NCBI RefSeq assembly: GCF_004361815.1
Contig: NZ_SNWA01000002.1
Location: 2,356,001-2,420,000, forward strand
Reading direction: 5' to 3'
Origin: Paraburkholderia sp. BL10I2N1
GTDB lineage: Bacteria > Pseudomonadota > Gammaproteobacteria > Burkholderiales > Burkholderiaceae
Length of the DNA stretch: 64,000 nucleotides
Part shown: positions 10,300 through 18,419 of the stretch, piece after piece
Layout: each line of letters begins with the position of its first letter
Position numbering within the stretch: position 1 is the first letter of the stretch
The notes under the pieces: generated by a model
What the model saw: the letters and a program-made list of their open reading frames with translations, nothing else
What the model was told of the DNA's origin: nothing
The model's database searches: none
Program-made: the position numbers and the translations under genes

Positions 10300-11549
10300 A
10301 GCCGATCGAACAGATGCAGACGCCTGATCCGCGCAATGTCGAGCACTGGCGAACCGATTTTCCGATTCTGGGCGAGCGCGTGCATGGTCGGCCGTTGGTC
10401 TATCTCGACAATGGCGCCACTACGCAAAAACCTGCTTCGGTCATCTCCGCGGAAAGCGCTTACTATCAGCATAGCAACGCCAACGTGCACCGCGGCGTAC
10501 ATCTGCTGTCGCAGCGCGCGACCGATGCATTCGAAGCAGCACGTGCGAAAATCGCACGCTTCATCAATGCACGGCGTCCAGAGGAGGTCGTGTTCGTGCG
10601 TGGCACGACCGAAGCGATCAATCTCGTCGCGCAGAGCTATGCGCGCCCACACCTCAAGCCCGGCGACGAAATCCTGATCAGCGCGATGGAGCATCATTCG
10701 AACATTGTGCCGTGGCAGCTGGTCTGCAAGCAGACGGGCGCGGCGCTGAGAGTCGTGCCGATCGACGATACGGGCGCGCTCGATGCCGACGCGTACGAGC
10801 GCTTGTTCAGTGAACGTACGCGGCTGGTCGCGATGACGCACCTGGCTAACGCCCTCGGCAGTATCAATCCGGTGGCGCGCATCATTGCGGCGGCGCACGC
10901 GCGCAGCGTGCCGGTGCTGCTGGATGGCGCACAAGCGATCGCGCATCTGCCGGTCGACGTCCGCGCGCTCGATTGCGATTTCTACGCGTTCTCTGGGCAT
11001 AAGGTTTACGGGCCAACCGGTATCGGCGTGCTGTACGCCAAGGCTGCGATCCTTGAGGCGATGCCACCGTGGCAGGGCGGCGGCGACATGATCCGCTCGG
11101 TGACGTTCGAGAAAACGGAATACAACGCGATTCCGTGGAAGTTCGAGGCGGGCACCCCGAACATTGCCGGTGCGATTGCGCTGGGCGCGGCACTCGACTA
11201 TGTCGACAGCATCGGCATGGAAATTATCGCCGCGCACGAGAACGACCTGCTCGCTTATGCAACAGATGCATTGCTGGCGATACCGGGCTTGCGTCTGATC
11301 GGTACGGCACGCGACAAGGCGAGCATCCTGTCATTCGTGCTCGACGGCGTGCATGCACACGATGTCGGCACGATTCTTGATCGACATGGTGTCGCTGTGC
11401 GTGCGGGCCACCACTGCGCGATGCCGGTGATGCAGCGGTTCGGCATACCAGCGACCGTGCGCGCGTCGCTCGCCCTCTACAACACGCACCAGGATATCGA
11501 CACGCTGATCGACGGCCTCGGCAAGGTCAGGGAGATATTCGGAACATGA
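10296..11549 (+). CDS. sufS: Cysteine desulfurase SufS (group II)
   Basis: 417 aa. This PLP enzyme removes sulfur from L-cysteine as a persulfide and passes it to the SufU partner. The start at 10296 overlaps the sufD stop (ATGA). N-terminal YLDNGATTQKP is the typical SufS/CsdA signature. The Schiff-base Lys is Lys236 in FYAFSGHKVYGPTG, the catalytic Cys is Cys374 in VRAGHHCAMPVM, and the His of MEHHSNIVPWQ is also visible. Length and motifs match group II desulfurases, which have a short rigid catalytic loop and need a sulfur acceptor. It is coupled to sufU by another 4-nt overlap. Confidence 0.96.
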   Translation: MKPIEQMQTPDPRNVEHWRTDFPILGERVHGRPLVYLDNGATTQKPASVISAESAYYQHSNANVHRGVHLLSQRATDAFEAARAKIARFINARRPEEVVFVRGTTEAINLVAQSYARPHLKPGDEILISAMEHHSNIVPWQLVCKQTGAALRVVPIDDTGALDADAYERLFSERTRLVAMTHLANALGSINPVARIIAAAHARSVPVLLDGAQAIAHLPVDVRALDCDFYAFSGHKVYGPTGIGVLYAKAAILEAMPPWQGGGDMIRSVTFEKTEYNAIPWKFEAGTPNIAGAIALGAALDYVDSIGMEIIAAHENDLLAYATDALLAIPGLRLIGTARDKASILSFVLDGVHAHDVGTILDRHGVAVRAGHHCAMPVMQRFGIPATVRASLALYNTHQDIDTLIDGLGKVREIFGT

Positions 11550-12001
11550 GCGATCTGCGCGATCTGTATCAGGAAGTCATCTTCGACCACTACCGGCGGC
11601 CGCGTAATTGTCATGGACTGTCCGGTGCCAATCACAGGGCCGAGGGCTATAACCCGTTGTGCGGCGACCAGATCACGCTCTATCTGCGAATCGAAGATGG
11701 CGTTGTCAAAGAGGCGAGTTTCGAAGGCGCAGGCTGTGCGATTGCGACAGCGTCGGCGTCGCTGATGACCGAGGCGCTGAAAGGCAAAACGGAAGCAGAG
11801 GCCGAAGCGCTGTTCGGGCGCTTTCACGACATGGTGACAACACCCACAGCAGGGCAGGCGGCAGCCGCGCCGGAGATGGGCAAGCTGGCGGTGCTGTCCG
11901 GCGTGCGTGAATTTCCCGAGCGTGTGAAATGCGCGACGCTGGCCTGGCATACGCTGCATGCCGCGCTGCACGACGAGGATCGCCCCGTTTCGACAGAGTG
12001 A
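11546..12001 (+). CDS. sufU: SufU-type sulfur acceptor / IscU-like scaffold
   Basis: 151 aa. SufU proteins bind zinc and accept the persulfide sulfur from SufS; they replace SufE in many operons. The three conserved cysteines are visible in YNPLCGDQITLY, FEGAGCAIATASASLM and FPERVKCATLAW. The insertion between the second and third Cys (about residues 85-125) is the SufU-specific region absent from IscU. The gene overlaps sufS by 4 nt, which fits direct partnership. No sufE or sufA is present in the window, so this operon depends on SufU. Confidence 0.92.
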   Translation: MSDLRDLYQEVIFDHYRRPRNCHGLSGANHRAEGYNPLCGDQITLYLRIEDGVVKEASFEGAGCAIATASASLMTEALKGKTEAEAEALFGRFHDMVTTPTAGQAAAAPEMGKLAVLSGVREFPERVKCATLAWHTLHAALHDEDRPVSTE

Positions 12002-12009
12002 GGCAGACG

Positions 12010-12378
12010 ATGAGCACATTCGACTGGCTGAAGCGCGCTGAGGCCGCACAACCTGCCAGCGGCGCAACAACAGAGCGTCTTGAAGAACGCGTGATCGACA
12101 CGCTGCGCACCGTGTTCGACCCGGAGATTCCGGTCAACATCTACGACCTGGGGCTTGTCTACGGTCTTGACGTGGACGAAACTGAAGGCCGCGTCGAGAT
12201 CCGCATGACGCTGACGGCGCCTGGTTGCCCGGTCGCGCAGACTTTTCCGGCGACGGTCGAGGACGCGGTGTTTTCAGTGAACGGTGTGAACGACGTGCAC
12301 GTCGAACTGGTGTGGGAACCGCCGTGGTCGAGAGACCGGATGTCGGACGCTGCACGCCTCCAATTAGGGATGCTTTGA
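12010..12378 (+). CDS. sufT: SufT (MIP18-family Fe-S accessory protein)
   Basis: 122 aa. The ATG at 12010 lies 8 nt past the sufU stop; the ribosome site (AGGCAG) is weak, consistent with coupling from sufU. The MIP18/DUF59 core is clear: VIDTLRTVFDPEIPVNIYDLG, then MTLTAPGCPVAQTFP with the conserved Cys, then VELVWEPPWSRDRMSDAARLQLGM. SufT acts in maturation or delivery of Fe-S clusters when cluster demand is high. The family-typical extended N-terminus (about 30 residues) is present. It ends 1 nt before the Rieske gene. Confidence 0.92.
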   Translation: MSTFDWLKRAEAAQPASGATTERLEERVIDTLRTVFDPEIPVNIYDLGLVYGLDVDETEGRVEIRMTLTAPGCPVAQTFPATVEDAVFSVNGVNDVHVELVWEPPWSRDRMSDAARLQLGML

Positions 12379-12379
12379 C

Positions 12380-12700
12380 ATGTCCGACTGGGTCGATGTC
12401 GCCGCGATCGAGGATTTTCCGGCCGGGGCTGTTCGCAGCGTCGAGGTCGATGGCGCGCAGGTTGCGGTGTTCAACGTCGACGGCACGTGTTATGCAATCG
12501 AGGATATCTGCCCGCACGACGGTGGCAGCCTGACGGGCGGCACGGTGGAAGGCGACGTGGTCGTCTGTCCGCGCCACGGTGCGCGGTTTTGCATCAGGAC
12601 GGGGAAGGTGTTGGCGCCGCCGGCATATGAGGATGTGGTGGTGTTTCCGGTGCGGATCGAGGCCGGTGTCGTTCAGGTGCGTGACGAACGGTGGGATTAA
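12380..12700 (+). CDS. Rieske-type [2Fe-2S] ferredoxin of the suf operon
   Basis: 106 aa. The two halves of the Rieske cluster site are complete: Cys44-Pro-His46 in DICPHDGGS and Cys63-Pro-Arg-His66 in VVCPRHGARF. The length and lack of any other domain match soluble biphenyl-dioxygenase-type (NirD/BphF-like) ferredoxins. It begins 1 nt after sufT, so it is the last gene of the operon and may be an electron donor or a client and reporter of cluster assembly. A frameshifted partial copy is found at 5131-5306. No strong terminator follows, although T-rich runs lie at about 12710-12725. Confidence 0.92.
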   Translation: MSDWVDVAAIEDFPAGAVRSVEVDGAQVAVFNVDGTCYAIEDICPHDGGSLTGGTVEGDVVVCPRHGARFCIRTGKVLAPPAYEDVVVFPVRIEAGVVQVRDERWD

Positions 12701-13051
12701 GGTGCGCTGTTTTTCTGGTTTTTTGCGACGCCAATCAAAATTCGACAAGCGAAGTTTCTGAACAACGGCGTCGAACAGGGCCATCGAGCGATCAAACGCA
12801 TTGTCCGACCAATGCCGGGTTTCAAGAACTCTCGCTGCGCCCACATCATCTTGAGTGGCATCGAACTCATGCGCATGATAGCGAGAGGACAGATGGAGAC
12901 TGGCGGTGGGCCGGAGCGCCCAGCAGTTCTGCGACCTTGCGATGTAAGCATTTCTAGGGCTTTCGTCTCGGCTCGCTCACCTATCCTTCCTGCGACACAA
13001 CCAGTCAGCCGGCTCCGTTGCGGTTCCGGCGATGTTTTTCGTACGCCAGGC
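12701..13051. other. No confident gene downstream of suf
   Basis: About 350 bp with short frames on both strands and no ribosome binding sites. T-rich runs just after the Rieske stop might aid termination, but no good stem precedes them. Confidence 0.4.
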
Positions 13052-13077
13052 AAAAAAAGCCGGCGCGTGGCCGGCTT
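13052..13077 (-). terminator. Rho-independent terminator, minus strand
   Basis: On the minus strand AAGCCGGC-CACGC-GCCGGCTT is followed by a run of T. It would end a transcript coming from the minus-strand frame at 13117-13344, so it is the best evidence that something is expressed there. Confidence 0.8.
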
Positions 13078-13116
13078 CTGCTGACTGCTCGTCGGCAGTC
13101 CCGCGACTGACTCTTA

Positions 13117-13344
13117 TCAGACGCGCTGTCCCGTGGTTTGAGGCGCATTGGGCGGTTGAGATTTATGTTCGGCGCCGTTGTTTTGAGCTTCGGCCTGCTT
13201 GCGCTTGCCGTGCTCAACCTGCTGTGCGCGCCGCTGAGTCGATGCCTGGCCTCGTCGCGGTTGTTCTCGGTTTGCTGTCGGTTCGTTACGAACTCCGTTG
13301 TACTGCAAAGACCACCGATCCGCCGAGCGGCCAACTATGGTCAT
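13117..13344 (-). CDS. Possible hydrophilic small protein
   Basis: Up to 75 aa; the true start is unclear and may be internal near VRNEPTANREQ. The C-terminal part is Gln/Asn/Lys-rich and probably disordered (KRKQAEAQNNGAEHKSQPP). A strong terminator 40 nt past the stop supports expression, but there is no clear ribosome site. The function is unknown. Confidence 0.35.
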   Translation of the reverse strand: MTIVGRSADRWSLQYNGVRNEPTANREQPRRGQASTQRRAQQVEHGKRKQAEAQNNGAEHKSQPPNAPQTTGQRV

Positions 13345-13445
13345 ATCAATTTGGCCCGGGAAACGCGATTAATTAAGTTCAAAAAAGAGTTGAACAGCGG
13401 GCCGAAACAGCCAATGACTTGTCCGTTGGGGCGGACTATCATCAG

Positions 13446-13583
13446 CTACGCGTTTGCCATTTCGTGCGCGGCAGCGAGCGCGAGGAACGCAGATCCCGAC
13501 ATACGCCGTTCTTTCGCCGGGGTATCGATCTGCTGGGCCAGCTCCTGGGTAAGGTGATGTTCAGTTTCATCCGCACCGAGCAG
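13446..13583 (-). pseudogene. C-terminal remnant of a HicB-like protein
   Basis: The frame reads LTQELAQQIDTPAKERRMSG then SAFLALAAAHEMANA and a stop. It aligns with the ribbon-helix-helix end of the intact HicB-like protein at 1526-1921 (LQQVDAAAKERHMTRSAFIT). An in-frame TGA lies immediately upstream of 13583 and the HicB fold domain is missing, so only the DNA-binding tail survives. Confidence 0.7.
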
Positions 13584-13728
13584 TCACAATGGCCGCAGCC
13601 ATCCCTAGCCCTCAGCATCATCGAACACCGAATGCCAATCCTGCCGGCAAAGAGCGGTGCCCTGTATAAAGTCGTGTGCCCACGTATCGCTTTCGATGGA
13701 TTCACGGGGATCATTCGGATATTCAGTG

Positions 13729-14022
13729 ATGCGAACTCCGCTTAGGCCGCGTGCTACGATTCGAAATAATTCGTGGGAGACAGATGTGCAACCGTGCGAT
13801 GCCTGTCGCGAACTGGTTGGCAAGCCATCCAGCGTGCCGCCACACGGTGACCTTGCGGCTGCCGGCGCCAGTGCATTCGGGCCGCCGAGCCATATGACGA
13901 AGGTCAGCAGCAACTGGAATTGCACCGTCTGCGGCAACTGGCTGTACCAGAACACGGCAGATGGCGATCCACCGAACGAATGGACTATCGGGGGGCGGCC
14001 GGCAGACTGGCCTGCAAAGTGA
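13729..14022 (+). CDS. Hypothetical protein with two CxxC motifs
   Basis: 97 aa if begun at ATG 13729; the ribosome site is weak, so the start is uncertain. Two CxxC pairs, QPCDACRELV and WNCTVCGNWLYQN, could make a zinc ribbon. The protein ends WTIGGRPADWPAK. No known family is recognised. Neighbours are equally small hypothetical genes on the same strand. Confidence 0.5.
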   Translation: MRTPLRPRATIRNNSWETDVQPCDACRELVGKPSSVPPHGDLAAAGASAFGPPSHMTKVSSNWNCTVCGNWLYQNTADGDPPNEWTIGGRPADWPAK

Positions 14023-14291
14023 CCGCCATGCAGTTCGACCACAAGTAGTGTCATATCGAGTGCCGCACGCGTCACACGGCGGATCGCAGATGCGTAGCGC
14101 GAGCGAAAATCACACGAGGGTCGTTGGGCGGCGGAGATTACGGAGCCACGCACGATTCGAGCGATCTTGATCCGTTCGTCGATGAACCCGGCGCGATCTC
14201 TTGCGCGCGCGCCTGGGCGATCTTGTGGATCGATGAGAACTGGGATTGAGGATCTCGCATCGATTCCCGGAGAATGAAGGTGGAGACCGAC

Positions 14292-14537
14292 ATGCCGCGT
14301 GAACTTAAAACTGAGCAGGAGCTCCTTGGGATCGTGGTACAGGCGCTCGACGCCAACCCAAGCACAGCGGGATGGATTCCGACGGGACTCCACGAACACG
14401 CAGAAGACTCTGAAGGTTGCAACTGGAACATCAGTCACCTGCATCGCGACAGGAGAGATGCAGATGTGCGAGACATCGCTATGTCTGCGGCTGCTGAGAT
14501 CATTAACGAGCTGCGCAAACGGTACAACTTGCAGTAG
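14292..14537 (+). CDS. Hypothetical protein, 81 aa
   Basis: Not recognised. The ATG at 14292 follows GGTGGAG with 7 nt spacing; an alternative ATG at 14274 would add six residues. The protein is acidic and hydrophilic with ELKTEQELLGIVVQALDA at the start, the middle GWIPTGLHEH, and a C-terminal helix DIAMSAAAEIINELRKRY. There is no membrane segment. The next gene (14604) runs in the same direction 66 nt later. Confidence 0.5.
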   Translation: MPRELKTEQELLGIVVQALDANPSTAGWIPTGLHEHAEDSEGCNWNISHLHRDRRDADVRDIAMSAAAEIINELRKRYNLQ

Positions 14538-14603
14538 CTTCACAGAGTGGCCCTCTGAGCCCCGGCAACCACCGAAGCGCCGAAATCGATGAAGGAGGCA
14601 GTC

Positions 14604-14858
14604 ATGGCAGACAAAACTTTCGATCAATTGCCTGCGAGTGAACAGGAAGACTTCCGAAATTGCCTGGATGCGGACCTTGCCCCTGAAATGTTCAAGGTGA
14701 CTTTCAGGGAAGAGCTGGTCGGCGATGGGGAAATCAAATTCATCGAGCGGGCCATCACTGTTCAGTTCGGTGTCGTAAGCCGCGAATACGATGGCGGCAA
14801 CGGTACCCATCGGACGGTCGACTTTGAGGACGACGTTAAGATGCACGTCTTTGCATAG
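14604..14858 (+). CDS. Hypothetical protein, 84 aa
   Basis: The ATG at 14604 follows AAGGAGG at good spacing. The acidic N-terminus (FDQLPASEQEDFRNCLDADL) is helical; the second half alternates as beta strands (ERAITVQFGVVSREYDGG, HRTVDFEDDVKMHVFA). No known domain was recognised and no signal is seen. Probably one unit with the preceding 81-aa gene. Confidence 0.55.
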   Translation: MADKTFDQLPASEQEDFRNCLDADLAPEMFKVTFREELVGDGEIKFIERAITVQFGVVSREYDGGNGTHRTVDFEDDVKMHVFA

Positions 14859-14924
14859 AAGAACGAGCACGATCGTGCCGCTGAAAAAATATTAGGCGTT
14901 GCGTCATGCTGCGATCCCCTCCAC

Positions 14925-15043
14925 ATGACGGGAGACGAGTTGATAGACGATAAACGCACTTACGAGTACAACGGATTCGAGATGACATCCGGTATCGGTG
15001 GCGACCCGACCAACGGGTTCTACGTCGTCACGCAATGGATCAG
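14925..15043 (+). pseudogene. 5' fragment of a small gene cut by IS21
   Basis: The reading RTYEYNGFEMTSGIGGDPTN then GFYVVTQWIS runs straight into the IS21 terminal repeat at 15044, after which the frame becomes IS sequence. The RTxEYxGF start resembles the protein at 2676-2909. The 3' part of the gene is not found on the other side of the IS, so the insertion was followed by loss or rearrangement. The start codon is uncertain. Confidence 0.5.
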
Positions 15044-15108
15044 TGTCACGGATCGGCGTAATGACGCCGGGGATGATCGCCGTAATGGCGCCAGCTGGAA
15101 GTGGAGTA
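15044..15108 (+). repeat. IS21 left terminal repeats
   Basis: Two successive copies of a GATCG(G/C)CGTAATGRCGCC-type sequence start at about 15049 and 15075. They mirror the four related copies at the right end and are likely transposase-binding sites, as in other IS21 elements. Confidence 0.7.
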
Positions 15109-15128
15109 AAACGCGGATTCGAACGGAC

Positions 15129-15917
15129 TCAAGGATGCGTTTTTTTAGCCGATTTCGCAAGACGCGTGTGGTCGGCTTCGGGCATCGGCCTGGGTGTGCG
15201 GAAGCTGTCGCCGTCGAGCACGATGCGGTAGGCGCCGTGACGTAGACGGTCGAGCGTCGCGGCGCCGAGGATGCGGTTGCCGGCGAATGCCTCGCCCCAT
15301 TCACTGAAGTCCAGGTTACTGGTGAGGATCGTCGCGGCGGCCTCGTACCTTTCCGCGATCAGATCGTGGAAGTCTTCATCCTGCGGCGAGCGCAGCGGCT
15401 TGAGGGCAAAGTCATCGACGATCAGCACCGGTACCGTTGCAAGCTGCTTCAGCTTGCGCTCGTAGGTGCCGGTCGCACGCGCTGCCTGCAGACTGTTCAG
15501 CAATTTGGTCTGCGTGGCAAACACGACATCACGCCCCTGCCGCGCGGCGCAATTGCCGAGTGCCTGAGCCAGGTGCGACTTGCCAGTGCCGGTTGGCCCG
15601 GCAATCAGGATCGCGACCTTCTCGTCGATATAGCGGCCGGTGGCCAGATCGTGGATGTGTGTGCGGTTCAGGTTAGGCAGGCGGTCGAAGTCAAACGTCT
15701 CCAGTGTCTTGCCCATTGCGAAGCCGGCACGGGCGAGCCGGGTGCCGAGCTTCTTCTGGTCGCGGCGGGCGACTTCGTCATGCAGCAGCATCGCGAGGAA
15801 CTCGGTGTATGCGAGCTGTCCGTCGATGGCCTGCCGGTTGCGCTGCTCGAGCGAGTCGAGCACGCCGGACAGGCGCAGTTGCTTGAGGGTCGTGTTCAGT
15901 TCAGGACTGGGATTCAT
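15129..15917 (-). CDS. istB: IS21 transposition helper ATPase IstB
   Basis: 262 aa AAA+ protein. Walker A is AGPTGTGKSHLAQALG, Walker B is VPVLIVDDFALKPL, and the IstB-specific DEDFHDLIAERYEAAATILTSN follows. IstB forms the ATP-dependent complex that works with IstA on target DNA. It is intact and lies 7 nt past the istA stop, the standard order istA-istB. Since istA is broken, this copy cannot support transposition alone, though it may act with another IS21 transposase. It differs clearly from the IstB at 56727-57569, so the two elements are not copies of each other. Confidence 0.92.
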   Translation of the reverse strand: MNPSPELNTTLKQLRLSGVLDSLEQRNRQAIDGQLAYTEFLAMLLHDEVARRDQKKLGTRLARAGFAMGKTLETFDFDRLPNLNRTHIHDLATGRYIDEKVAILIAGPTGTGKSHLAQALGNCAARQGRDVVFATQTKLLNSLQAARATGTYERKLKQLATVPVLIVDDFALKPLRSPQDEDFHDLIAERYEAAATILTSNLDFSEWGEAFAGNRILGAATLDRLRHGAYRIVLDGDSFRTPRPMPEADHTRLAKSAKKTHP

Positions 15918-15924
15918 GGGCGGT

Positions 15925-17037
15925 TTAATGGATCAGCAGAGATTGAAGGTCGCGACCGAAGCGGCCGCCGTTGACGTAGGTGTCGGTGAGCGTTTGGGAG
16001 GACGCGGGGATGGGCTGGCTCTCCAGACCTTTATCCAGGATGGTCTTGACGGTTCGCCACCTGGGACTGGCATGCGCCATCGCGCGTTCACAGGCGGCCT
16101 CGAGCCGGGCGTCGCCGACCTTGCTGCGCAGCCGCACGATGCCTTGCGCACCACGCAGGTTGACGAGCACCTGATCGTTGAACAGCGCCAGAATCAGCGC
16201 ATGGCAGGACGGGCCGATCTCCTTGGCCTGAGTCAGACACCATTGCGGATCGTGCTGGAGCCACGCCTGCGCCGCCGGCGGCTGGTGATCGCGTACGGTG
16301 GAGCGCGCGCCGGGCTTGCGCAGCCGGGGATGGGTGGCGACGAGATCATGCTGATGGAACAGCTGCACGACCGTGTCGGTCGCCTTCAGCCACAGCGTCT
16401 TGCCAACCAGGGCGAACGGCACCGAGTACAGGGCCTTGTGATGCTGGATGTGCGCGTCACGATGAACGGCGACCGTGGACCACGCGGCAAGCACCGGCGG
16501 CACATCGGGCAGCGCCGTCAACAACGGCTTCTCGATGGCGAAACGCACGAGCGGCTGTTCGCGTGTCGTGCCGTGTTCACGGACGCTGGCTTCCTGCATG
16601 ATCCACTCGCGCAACTGCCGGTTGGCGTCCGCCAGATCGCGAAACGTGCGCAGCGGCACGAAGGATTTCTTGACGTATTTGACGCCCGACTCAACGACGC
16701 CTTTCTTCTGCGGGTCATGCGGCGGACAGGCATCGATCCTGAAACCGTACCCCTCAGCCAGGCCCGCGTAGGAGCGCTGAACCTCGGGGTCATACGTGCA
16801 GGCCCTGACGATCGCGCACTTCGCGTTGTCGATAATGATCCGGCCCGGGCAGCCGCCGAACCACTCGAAGGCGCGGCGGTGGCACGCCAGCCACGTCTCG
16901 ACCGTCTGGTCGAACACCAGCTCGACGTACTGATGACGCGACCAGCACAGTGTCATGACGAAGAACCATGTCTTGAGCGCCTGTCCGGACTCGTGCGCAA
17001 GCGCCGGGCCGGCGCCGAAGTCGACCTGTGCAGCGTC
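15925..17037 (-). pseudogene. istA: istA, 3' part (catalytic and C-terminal domains)
   Basis: The reading from AAQVDFGAGPALAH onward holds the DDE core: Asp in QVDFGAG, Asp in GRIIIDNAKCAI and Glu in KKGVVESGVKYVKK, then the C-terminal beta-barrel region. An open frame extends upstream to 17136 but that portion is RIT sequence, not istA. The missing N-terminal part is at 20897-21324. Joining the two pieces gives the expected text LDFPPGE-AAQVDFGAG, so the RIT inserted at this point with little or no loss. Confidence 0.9.
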
Positions 17038-17086
17038 GGCTAATCTGAAGGAGGCCGTAATCGGAAGGACACTGGCGAGTTCCCGG
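17038..17086 (+). repeat. RIT left terminal inverted repeat
   Basis: Begins GGCTAATCTGAAGGAGGCCG. Aligned without gaps to the reverse complement of 20824-20872 it matches at roughly 60 percent of positions, concentrated in the blocks TAAT, GTAAT, GAAGGA and TCCCGG. Confidence 0.75.
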
Positions 17087-17168
17087 CCAGTCCGCATTCT
17101 TCCGCGATTCTGCTTTCCATTAGGGGCACGTGGCATCCTCAGGGTTGGTCATGTCCGAGGAGGTTCCC

Positions 17169-18419
17169 ATGTACGCTCCGCTATCAACTGATGAGATGTT
17201 GATCGAGAAACTGCTGGCTCATCTGAGGGCCGAGGGGTATTCCCAACGAGTCCAGCAGTGGTATCCGGCTCGCGTACGTCAGCTGCTGGATTACTGCAAC
17301 CGTAATGGACTGTCGATCGAAACCGTTCGTTCGGGGCACGTGACGCGGTTCTTGCGCGGGCAATATCGGCTCTCGCGGAAACGGTACAGCAGGTTGCCAC
17401 CGTTTCAGAAATGGCGACATCGATACACCGGTGCCATCAATATGATGCTTCGTCTTGTGCATGGAGCATGGCCGGTTCCGGACCCACCACGCACCGTGCT
17501 CGAAGTTTTTCATCGCGATATCGTCAAGGACTACGACACGTGGTTGCGCGACCTGCGTGGTCTGCACCCACTGACACGAGCCAAGCGCACCAAGCATGCG
17601 TTGCAATTCCTAACTTCACTCGGGCAGAGAGCAGACCAGCAGGGGCTTGCTGATCTGAGTGTTTGCGACCTTGACGCGTACTTGAAGCAATGTTGTGACG
17701 GACTACGGCGCGGATCCATCGGAGATCGAACCGTCTGCCTCCGTGATTTCGTTCGCCACTTGTGGCGCACAGGCCTCACGGCCATCGATCTTAGTGGCAC
17801 AGTGATTGGGCCGCACATCTACGAGCACGAAGACATTCCAGCCGCCCTTCGACCAGAAGAAGTGCAGCGCGTTCTCGAGGTGACTCGGAAGGATCTCTCA
17901 CCAGTCGGTCTGCGCGATTACGCCATCCTGATCCTGTTGTCGACCTACGGCTTGCGGGCCGCGGAAGTCGTCAATTTGCGCCTGGACGACCTCGACTGGA
18001 GGCGGGATGTTCTTCGCGTGCGCCACTCAAAGACCGGAACCTCCTCCGAGCTTCCATTGCTACGCGACCCGGGCGAAGCCGTGCTCCGATACGTGGAGAA
18101 GGCGCGCCCGTCAAGCGTACATCGGGAGGTGTTCCTGCGTATCCAGGCGCCGCACCGCCCGTTCAAGAATGGATCGATCCTCAACTGTGTCACGAGCGCT
18201 CGTCTGCGAGCAGCCGGAGTCACTCCGCAAGGAAGGAAAGGCCCCCATGCGTTTCGCCACGCACGCGCTGTGAGCTTGCTCCGATCTGGTGTGCCGCTCA
18301 AGATCATCGGCGACATGTTGGGTCACACGTCTGCTGCGGCGACCGCAGAGTATCTGAAGCTCGCGACCGAGGATCTGAGAACCATCGGACTCGATCTGCC
18401 AGGAGGAATTTTGCCATGA
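17169..18419 (+). CDS. RIT tyrosine recombinase A
   Basis: 416 aa. The ATG at 17169 follows GAGGAGG with 5 nt spacing; two upstream ATGs lack such a site. The N-terminal core-binding part covers about residues 1-190 and the catalytic domain follows. Catalytic residues are visible: Arg in LSTYGLRAAEVVNLRL, HAFRHARAVSLL (HxxR), His in GDMLGHTSAAATAEY and the nucleophile Tyr ending that motif. It is the longest-standing first member of the trio and its stop overlaps recombinase B. No frameshift is seen, so it should be active. It probably nicks and rejoins the element ends together with B and C. Confidence 0.92.
   Translation: MYAPLSTDEMLIEKLLAHLRAEGYSQRVQQWYPARVRQLLDYCNRNGLSIETVRSGHVTRFLRGQYRLSRKRYSRLPPFQKWRHRYTGAINMMLRLVHGAWPVPDPPRTVLEVFHRDIVKDYDTWLRDLRGLHPLTRAKRTKHALQFLTSLGQRADQQGLADLSVCDLDAYLKQCCDGLRRGSIGDRTVCLRDFVRHLWRTGLTAIDLSGTVIGPHIYEHEDIPAALRPEEVQRVLEVTRKDLSPVGLRDYAILILLSTYGLRAAEVVNLRLDDLDWRRDVLRVRHSKTGTSSELPLLRDPGEAVLRYVEKARPSSVHREVFLRIQAPHRPFKNGSILNCVTSARLRAAGVTPQGRKGPHAFRHARAVSLLRSGVPLKIIGDMLGHTSAAATAEYLKLATEDLRTIGLDLPGGILP

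Noticed and set aside
15640..17043. 467-codon plus-strand frame opposite istA
   Set aside because: Pure antisense of the istA catalytic part; similar antisense frames occur opposite the IS110, IS5 and IS630 transposases and are also artefacts of high GC.
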